DNA of 12,211 nt, taken from assembly GCA_017936725.1 (NCBI GenBank), contig JAGBEZ010000008.1, forward strand, positions 1 through 12,211, given 5' to 3'. This document shows positions 7,105 through 12,211 of this stretch, in pieces (position 1 is the first letter of the stretch; every line of letters begins with the position of its first letter). Position numbers and translations under genes: made by a program. The notes beneath the pieces were generated by a model that did not search any database, was not told the origin of the DNA, and saw only the letters and a list, made by a program, of their open reading frames with translations. Source of the stretch: Agathobacter sp. Its GTDB lineage: Bacteria; Bacillota_A; Clostridia; Lachnospirales; Lachnospiraceae.

Positions 7105-7131
7105 ATTATACCATAAAATGCCCCTTAACAA
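7105..7131 (-). promoter_or_regulatory. Promoter of the RpiR-GNAT operon (extended -10)
   Basis: On the minus strand, TATAAT at 7110-7105 is preceded by TGG, giving an extended -10. A possible -35 is TTGTTA (7131-7126, 15-base spacer) or TTTTGT (7133-7128, 17-base spacer). The predicted start of transcription near 7098 leaves a very short leader before the ATG at 7085. Confidence 0.65.
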
Positions 7132-7144
7132 AACTACTTTTTCC

Positions 7145-7171
7145 TTGAAACTGGTAAGATATCGGTATAAT
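7145..7171 (+). promoter_or_regulatory. Promoter of the phosphodiester glycosidase gene
   Basis: TTGAAA (7145-7150) is followed after 15 bases by a perfect TATAAT (7166-7171). With the usual 17-base spacer the -10 would be TAATAT (7168-7173). The ribosome site AGGAGG at 7203-7208 is ideal, 9 nt before the ATG at 7218. Confidence 0.65.
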
Positions 7172-7217
7172 ATATAGGTAACAATATTAGGAAAAACCCA
7201 AAAGGAGGGAGAACATT

Positions 7218-9308
7218 ATGAAAAGAACAAAACGTCTCTTTTTCATCACATGTCTTTTGGTTTTCATGCTGAGCTTGACCGCTTGCTCGCAGGGAAATCA
7301 GGACGGCAAAGGCAAGAATGAACTTCCAAAAAATGTAGTTCACGAAAGCCTATCTGTTACTAGTACCGTAAATGGAAACACCGTTTCCGCACAGTCACTT
7401 ACCTTTAACCCAGCCGACGGATATATTCCAGTTGTTTTTGAAGCGAATGCTGGATGGGCTTCTTTATTAGAAGATCATTATAAAACCGCTACTGGAGAAC
7501 GCTACGGATATGATGTAGTAGGTATCATCAACGGCTCATTCTTTAGTATGGATACCGGCACGCTGAACGGAAACACAATTACCGACGGACGTATTACTTG
7601 TGCCCATGATGGTTTCACAGGTGAAATGGTTACCTTCGGTGCCGACGGTGCTATGCGCATTGTTAATAGTGCTTTGGAGTACAAGGTTTCCATCAACGGA
7701 CAAAATTATGACAGTGCACTTTATTATATCAACAAGGTTAGCCCAGCTGGCTCTGTAAACGACAAACTCTATTACTGGGATTCTGCTTGTGGCGCCAAAT
7801 CGGACGCAACAGAAGCTGGCTACGAGCTCCTTTTTAATAAGAAAGACAATACCGAATTATCTGTAGGAAAAACTTTAGTAGGCGAACTTGTTTCCGTAAC
7901 AGAAACCACCGAAGAAACCAAAGGAATCGAAATCGGAAGCAATCAGTTTGTTTTATACTGCAAAACAGCTTCTCCTTTCGCTCAGAATTTAAAGACCTTA
8001 ACACCTGGTTCACAGGTACGTATTGATGTAAATGAAACCATTGAAGAATCAAGAGAAGTCATGGAAAACTGTTCTTCTGCAATCACTAACGTAGGCTGGC
8101 TAGTGAAAGATGGTGTAGATCAGACAGAAATCAACAAAACAATCGGAACACACTCTGTAGACCTCGAAGCTCGCTGGACTGCATTTGGTACCAAAGAAGA
8201 TGGCTCTTACGTATTCTTTACCACAGAAGGTGCTGCTACTGGCGAAGGCGGCTCAGTTACCCTTCGTGACGTTGCCAAAACTATGATGGATATGGGCTGT
8301 ACCAATGTTATCCGTATGGATGGCGGCGGTTCTTCCGCAATGTATCTTTGTGATGCAGGCGAAGGAAAACCAGGATTTGTCCAGGTATCGGAACGTGCCG
8401 TTTCTGACTGTATTATGGTAGTAAAACGTGATTCTATGGCTCCATCTAAGGAACTTAAGAGCGATTTAGAAGCTGCTATCTCTACTGCAAAGAACCTCTA
8501 CGACCAGACAAAGAGCGAAGAAATCAAAGCGGCTTATGACTATGCTTCTGCTATCGCAGAATCAGCTACCGCAACGGAAGGTGAATACAAAAAGGCTTGT
8601 ATGAAAATTGCAAATGCCATCTACTACATCGAAGACCTCAAAGCACTTGTCTCTGCTGCAGAAATGGAAGACAGCTCCATCTATAGCGACTATGCTTATA
8701 TTGAGCTTACAACCGCCATTGCTAATGCAAAAACAAAGCTTGACAACAATGCATCAAAAGAAGAATTGGTGACTTGCTACAATGATTTGTTACACTGGTA
8801 TACACTTACCGGAGCGATCGATGTCAATGTCGCAACTGGAAAGCCTTATACCACAAATATTCCTTTCAACGCTAACTATGCAGATACTGATAACAAAGAA
8901 CTGACCGACGGACTCCTCGGTGATGCTTCCAATACATACTCTCCAACATGGATTGGATTCAATGAATTCTCAGCTGACGCTAGCGAAAGCTTAGACGTTA
9001 TCGTAGATTTAGGCGAAACAATGAGCGGCTTACGCAACTTCACCGTAAACGCACACCATCAGCCAAGCTGGGGAATCGTACTTCCAGCTAAAGTAACTGT
9101 TTATGTTTCTGACGATGGTAAATCATGGAAAGAAGTTGCAGCAACAACTGTTGCTACTGAATCTATCGAATCTATTAATCCCGCAGCGGTCAACATTGTT
9201 GCAACCGCGGCAGAAGATGTATCTGCACGTTATGTAAAATATTCTATTACTCCATATGGAGAATTTATATTTATCAGTGAAGTAACTGCTGAAGTGCATT
9301 ATGAATAA
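7218..9308 (+). CDS. Lipoprotein phosphodiester glycosidase (NAGPA/DUF2233 family) with helical linker and F5/8 type C domain
   Basis: A 696-residue protein. Residues 1-23 are a lipoprotein signal peptide with lipobox LTAC (Cys23), placing it on the outer face of the membrane. Residues about 60-403 form the phosphodiester glycosidase domain, with GIINGSFFS at 102-110, RWTAFGTKEDGSYVFFTTEG at 319-338 and RMDGGGSSAM at 366-375. The human relative removes GlcNAc from a GlcNAc-phosphomannose diester (the uncovering enzyme); bacterial substrates are mostly unknown. Residues about 410-530 are predominantly helical, with two FIVAR-like repeats. Residues about 536-695 are an F5/8 type C (CBM32-like) domain with DVIVDLGE and VYVSDDGKSWKEV, probably for glycan binding. 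It is a single-gene unit divergent from the RpiR-GNAT operon and ends before a bidirectional terminator. It lacks the shared YDW/LGxG module. Its role in removing a sugar from a phosphodiester is family knowledge; the substrate is open. Confidence 0.92.
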   Translation: MKRTKRLFFITCLLVFMLSLTACSQGNQDGKGKNELPKNVVHESLSVTSTVNGNTVSAQSLTFNPADGYIPVVFEANAGWASLLEDHYKTATGERYGYDVVGIINGSFFSMDTGTLNGNTITDGRITCAHDGFTGEMVTFGADGAMRIVNSALEYKVSINGQNYDSALYYINKVSPAGSVNDKLYYWDSACGAKSDATEAGYELLFNKKDNTELSVGKTLVGELVSVTETTEETKGIEIGSNQFVLYCKTASPFAQNLKTLTPGSQVRIDVNETIEESREVMENCSSAITNVGWLVKDGVDQTEINKTIGTHSVDLEARWTAFGTKEDGSYVFFTTEGAATGEGGSVTLRDVAKTMMDMGCTNVIRMDGGGSSAMYLCDAGEGKPGFVQVSERAVSDCIMVVKRDSMAPSKELKSDLEAAISTAKNLYDQTKSEEIKAAYDYASAIAESATATEGEYKKACMKIANAIYYIEDLKALVSAAEMEDSSIYSDYAYIELTTAIANAKTKLDNNASKEELVTCYNDLLHWYTLTGAIDVNVATGKPYTTNIPFNANYADTDNKELTDGLLGDASNTYSPTWIGFNEFSADASESLDVIVDLGETMSGLRNFTVNAHHQPSWGIVLPAKVTVYVSDDGKSWKEVAATTVATESIESINPAAVNIVATAAEDVSARYVKYSITPYGEFIFISEVTAEVHYE

Positions 9309-9325
9309 GAAATATTTAACCTTCT

Positions 9326-9370
9326 AAAAAAACACCGACATGGAAGAAATCTTCCATGTCGGTGTTTTTT
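9326..9370. terminator. Bidirectional intrinsic terminator between convergent genes
   Basis: CACCGACATGGAAG and CTTCCATGTCGGTG form a perfect 14-bp stem around an AAAT loop. A run of A lies on the left and a run of six T on the right, so either strand ends in a U tract. It lies 17 nt after the stop at 9308 and 26 nt before the stop of the opposing gene at 9397, and should serve both. Confidence 0.95.
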
Positions 9371-9396
9371 ATAATGATTCTTTTATATGACAAATA

Positions 9397-12147
9397 TTAT
9401 TCTGTATATATCGATATCGTACCTTCTTCTAAATCATAAGTAACACGGATATTACTCTTGAAGATAGAGCGTGTGTTCACATTTGCAACTCCGTAATCCT
9501 CAACTGTTCCCTGAGAAAGCATATCTATAAGGTCGTAATTCGCTGTACCATGACTTGTGATAGCAAATCCTCCTTCTGGAACTACAATCTCAAACAGATT
9601 ATATCCAATACCACCAGAAGCCCAGTCGTTCGCAAAACCGTCTAGCAAGGAGATTGCAGGGTTTTTGGTATAATCCGTATAGTAAGGATTTACATAATAG
9701 GTGGTGCCCATTGGTCCGCCATAACCGCTTAGAGGCCAAAGTACTGCGTATGCGATTCTTCCTTCGCTATCAACCACAATGTAATAACGCCATCCATTTC
9801 CAATCCAACTGCCAGTACCTGTTGAAGTATCTGTAATGGATTTCAGTTCTGTACCTGCTGTAGTCCAAAGTGCAATGCTATCTGCTCCTGCATCGCTGTT
9901 TGTCGTGCTAAATGTCACGCTAGTAGGCGCATCCGGATCTGCCTCAACTTCTTCTGCTTCTATGGTTAGAGTTTTTGCATCCGGATCATAGGTAAATGTA
10001 CAGGTGCCTGCACTGGTTCCATTGTAGTAAAGCATCTTACCATTCGTGCTGTAGAAGCCGCCTGCACCATTAAAACTTGTGGCTGTACTGAAATCTCCGA
10101 TTATCTGGGTATTTTCTGTAGTAAGTCTTTCGCCGTTATACGAAAACGTAATATTGTTTCCAGAATTAAAGGTATGGGTCGCGGTATAAGTTCCACTGGT
10201 TGCATTATAGGTCGCATCCGCATCAAAGGCTCCGCTATATGCTAGTCCAACATTACTTCCATCTTCTTTACAAGAAATGGTTGTAAACTCAAAGTTTTCT
10301 TCAAAACAATACATGTAGCTTTCACGAAGCAAATCATTGTTTTCAAATAAAGTAGAAAAACCGGATTGTGGACCGAAACCTAATACGATTCCATCCATTT
10401 CTACTTGGAAATTTGTCAGATGTTCATGTCCGCAGAAGAATGCAACTGAACTTTCTTTTTCCTTCATGGTTGTAAAGAAGCCTGTATTCTCGTAAGTAGG
10501 TCCGCCACTTCGAATGGATTCAATGCTGGCATTTGACAATTCCTGTTTGATTATAAAGTTTGCACCATTGCCTGCGAGTGCTGCTTTGTATGCCGTATAA
10601 TATTCTGGAAGCTGAATGTGAGAAAATACTACTGAAGGCATGGTTCCGTCACCAGAATAAAGGGCATTCAATTCATCAATCTCACTTTCGTACCAAGCAA
10701 TCTGACCTTTTGTAATCGAATCATAAGAACTAATGCTGCTGTTATAAGCGCCACCATCCATAAGGATAATTGCACCTAAAAGTTCTGTACCATTATGATT
10801 TAGTACTAAAATAGAGAAATTTCCGTAGCGGTTGTTGTCCGTATCTACATATCCTCTATCAAAAAGCAGATATCTTGCATCGCAATTCTCCATATATTCG
10901 GAAAGAGATTCTTTACTATAACCATCCGCTGTGCTTTCTGCATCATGATTTCCATAAATAAAAGTCCAAGGTGTCTTGAGACTTTCCATAATCTCTATAA
11001 ACTCCTGCAGCCCTTCTGTGCCTGTTGTCATGATATTGTCACCAGAACACACGATTAAATTTGGTTTTTGAGTATCTACAACATATTGCATATACTCTTT
11101 TGTTCTTTCTTCTCTGTTATTATGGTAGTTCTTTCCTTCTGTACCAAAATGCAAATCTGCAAACTGCACAACCTTAAGTGGTTCATCGGAAGACTTGTAC
11201 ACTGCTAAGCCGTTTGGAATGTCTGCTTCTGTAATTCTTCCTTCATTTACAGGTGCATCATATGTATAGGAAAGTGTTACATCTGTAATCTCTCTTGACG
11301 CAGACTGAAGTGTAGCAATGTCAACATTGAGTTTAAATTCTTCACCTACTTTTGCATAATTCTTAAAGAAGTTGTAAGCTTTTGTCTGACTCACCTTCGC
11401 TTGATTGCTAAAAACAACAACCATTCTTCCATCTCCTAAGGTCGCAGACTCCGCTTCATTGGTACCATCTGCTGCACAAACCTCGGTAACTTCCCAGGTA
11501 TCGTTTGCAGAGTTATAGTCGAAAACAACTCCGTTCCACCACCCCAAGAAAGACGAAGACTGTCCATGAAGGGAATATGGTGTTGCCGTAGCATCTGATG
11601 ATGCGAATACATAAATCTGTCCCGTCGTATTGGTCCAGTCATACTTATTTGCATAAGTAAGGTCTGCTGTTACTGTTAATGGAGCTGTCTCTACTTCCGC
11701 CTGTCCGATGATGTCAGTTCTTGAAGCGGTAGAAACTTCTCCATCTACGGTTACATATTTTACCGTAATCGTCACTTCTTTTCCCGCATATGCGCTAGTA
11801 AGATAACCATTAATCGTATAGGTTACAAAGTATCCTTCTACGCCATAGATCTGTTGTGTTGTATATGGCACCCCATCTGCATATAGTCCATCATATGCCG
11901 TTGTACATACGAGTTCCTTTGTCGTATTCCCGTCGATTGTTAACGTGAATGATATGCTTTCGTAATTTTCTAAGGCATCCACATACGCAACTAAACGCAC
12001 ATCTTTCTCTTCTTTTGTTTGATATTTAATTAACTGTGCAACCTCTGTCGGCACTGCCGCTGTTGCAATCGCTGGCGTCATGGCAATTATGACACATAAA
12101 GTCAATAATATCGTAAGTATTCTGTTTTTTGTTTTTCTCTTTTTCAT
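9397..12147 (-). CDS. Secreted multidomain calcineurin-type metallophosphoesterase carrying the shared YDW/LGxG module
   Basis: A 916-residue protein. The signal peptide is residues 1-30 (ATA before AVP). Residues about 32-150 are a beta-rich N-terminal domain that I do not recognise. Residues 164-280 are the shared module (Y169 D W, G195 Q, W203-W204, L237 G D G R M, VGEEFKL). Residues about 322-600 form the metallophosphoesterase with all classic metal ligands: D331-x-H333, G369-D-N, G399-N-H-D, H510 and G573-H-E-H576. The long region from about 625 to the end seems to contain two further beta-rich domains with a boundary near 745-755 (acidic EAEEVEADPDAP). No membrane segment or sorting motif closes the protein, so it may be released or bound through its accessory domains. 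AGGGGG precedes the ATG by about 8 nt. It converges on the phosphodiester glycosidase gene. Hydrolysis of an exposed phosphomonoester or phosphodiester on a glycan is inferred, not shown. Confidence 0.92.
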   Translation of the reverse strand: MKKRKTKNRILTILLTLCVIIAMTPAIATAAVPTEVAQLIKYQTKEEKDVRLVAYVDALENYESISFTLTIDGNTTKELVCTTAYDGLYADGVPYTTQQIYGVEGYFVTYTINGYLTSAYAGKEVTITVKYVTVDGEVSTASRTDIIGQAEVETAPLTVTADLTYANKYDWTNTTGQIYVFASSDATATPYSLHGQSSSFLGWWNGVVFDYNSANDTWEVTEVCAADGTNEAESATLGDGRMVVVFSNQAKVSQTKAYNFFKNYAKVGEEFKLNVDIATLQSASREITDVTLSYTYDAPVNEGRITEADIPNGLAVYKSSDEPLKVVQFADLHFGTEGKNYHNNREERTKEYMQYVVDTQKPNLIVCSGDNIMTTGTEGLQEFIEIMESLKTPWTFIYGNHDAESTADGYSKESLSEYMENCDARYLLFDRGYVDTDNNRYGNFSILVLNHNGTELLGAIILMDGGAYNSSISSYDSITKGQIAWYESEIDELNALYSGDGTMPSVVFSHIQLPEYYTAYKAALAGNGANFIIKQELSNASIESIRSGGPTYENTGFFTTMKEKESSVAFFCGHEHLTNFQVEMDGIVLGFGPQSGFSTLFENNDLLRESYMYCFEENFEFTTISCKEDGSNVGLAYSGAFDADATYNATSGTYTATHTFNSGNNITFSYNGERLTTENTQIIGDFSTATSFNGAGGFYSTNGKMLYYNGTSAGTCTFTYDPDAKTLTIEAEEVEADPDAPTSVTFSTTNSDAGADSIALWTTAGTELKSITDTSTGTGSWIGNGWRYYIVVDSEGRIAYAVLWPLSGYGGPMGTTYYVNPYYTDYTKNPAISLLDGFANDWASGGIGYNLFEIVVPEGGFAITSHGTANYDLIDMLSQGTVEDYGVANVNTRSIFKSNIRVTYDLEEGTISIYTE

Positions 12148-12148
12148 A

Positions 12149-12211
12149 ATAGCCCCCTACTTCTATTACGGTTTCCACTAAAGACATAGCCCCCTCGTAA
12201 AAACGAGGGGG
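12149..12211 (-). promoter_or_regulatory. Leader of the metallophosphoesterase gene: duplicated ribosome-site sequence and edge hairpin
   Basis: Read on the minus strand, AGGGGGCTAT occurs twice: at 12158-12149, where it is the ribosome site of the gene, and at 12195-12186. The upstream copy is the 3' arm of a perfect 8-bp hairpin CCCCCTCG/CGAGGGGG (12211-12190, loop of six). The free CCCCCT arm could instead pair with the real ribosome site. No good promoter is visible before the window ends, so the transcript start is unknown. Confidence 0.45.

Larger units (their letters stand above)
7103..7173. repeat. 10-bp inverted repeat spanning the divergent promoters
   Basis: ATATTATACC at 7103-7112 is the exact reverse complement of GGTATAATAT at 7164-7173. 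Each arm contains the -10 box of one of the two divergent promoters plus an adjoining GG. Centres are 61 bp apart, close to six helical turns. This may be coincident -10 similarity or a paired operator for the adjacent RpiR regulator. Confidence 0.7.

Noticed and set aside
7134..7343. Minus-strand open frame across the glycosidase promoter
   Set aside because: It overlaps the promoter, the AGGAGG site and the lipoprotein signal peptide of the plus-strand gene, and shows no recognisable protein.
12190..12211. Intrinsic terminator for an upstream minus-strand gene
   Set aside because: The hairpin is followed on the minus strand by CTATGTCTT with no T run. A terminator for a plus-strand transcript cannot be excluded because the sequence ends there, but no plus-strand gene leads into it.

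Overview
The window looks like chromosomal DNA of a Gram-positive, low-to-mid GC Clostridia species, most likely a gut Lachnospiraceae. The evidence is Lys-rich Sec signal peptides, AGGAGG-type ribosome sites, TTGAAC/TATAAT promoters, a sortase-type C-terminus, FIVAR-like and F5/8 C domains, and 52-residue GCH..EYW.C..C surface repeats. The family assignment is inference. No rRNA, tRNA, CRISPR array or insertion sequence was seen, and no gene-free stretch exceeds about 210 bases.

Left block (1-5122, all on the minus strand, read right to left). A sigma-A promoter at 5205-5233 drives a 227-residue surface protein, a 252-residue membrane-anchored surface protein and a 445-residue membrane-anchored GHL10 glycoside hydrolase. 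A strong intrinsic terminator follows at 2212-2249. Beyond it lies a second GHL10 gene that starts at 2127 and runs off the left edge with 709 codons visible. It carries an extra module and a 156-bp tandem repeat.

Middle block (5333-7217). A two-gene unit on the minus strand encodes an RpiR/MurR-type sugar-phosphate regulator and a double-GNAT acetyltransferase, 1 nt apart. It is divergent from a lipoprotein gene at 7218-9308. The two -10 boxes of the divergent promoters form a perfect 10-bp inverted repeat.

Right block (7218-12211). The lipoprotein is a phosphodiester glycosidase (the uncovering-enzyme or DUF2233 family) with a helical linker and an F5/8 C domain. It converges, across a bidirectional terminator at 9326-9370, on a 916-residue secreted calcineurin-type metallophosphoesterase.

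The main discovery is a shared module of about 110-125 residues that I cannot assign to a named family. Its pattern is YDW, then GQ, then W, then LGxG[KR]. It occurs in four of the seven proteins: twice as essentially the whole surface protein, once after a GHL10 domain and once before the phosphoesterase. This suggests one extracellular glycan-processing system whose parts use a common binding module. An attractive but unproven scheme is that GHL10 enzymes cut the glycan backbone, the phosphodiester glycosidase uncaps a sugar-phosphodiester, the phosphoesterase removes the exposed phosphate, and the RpiR protein responds to an imported phosphosugar.
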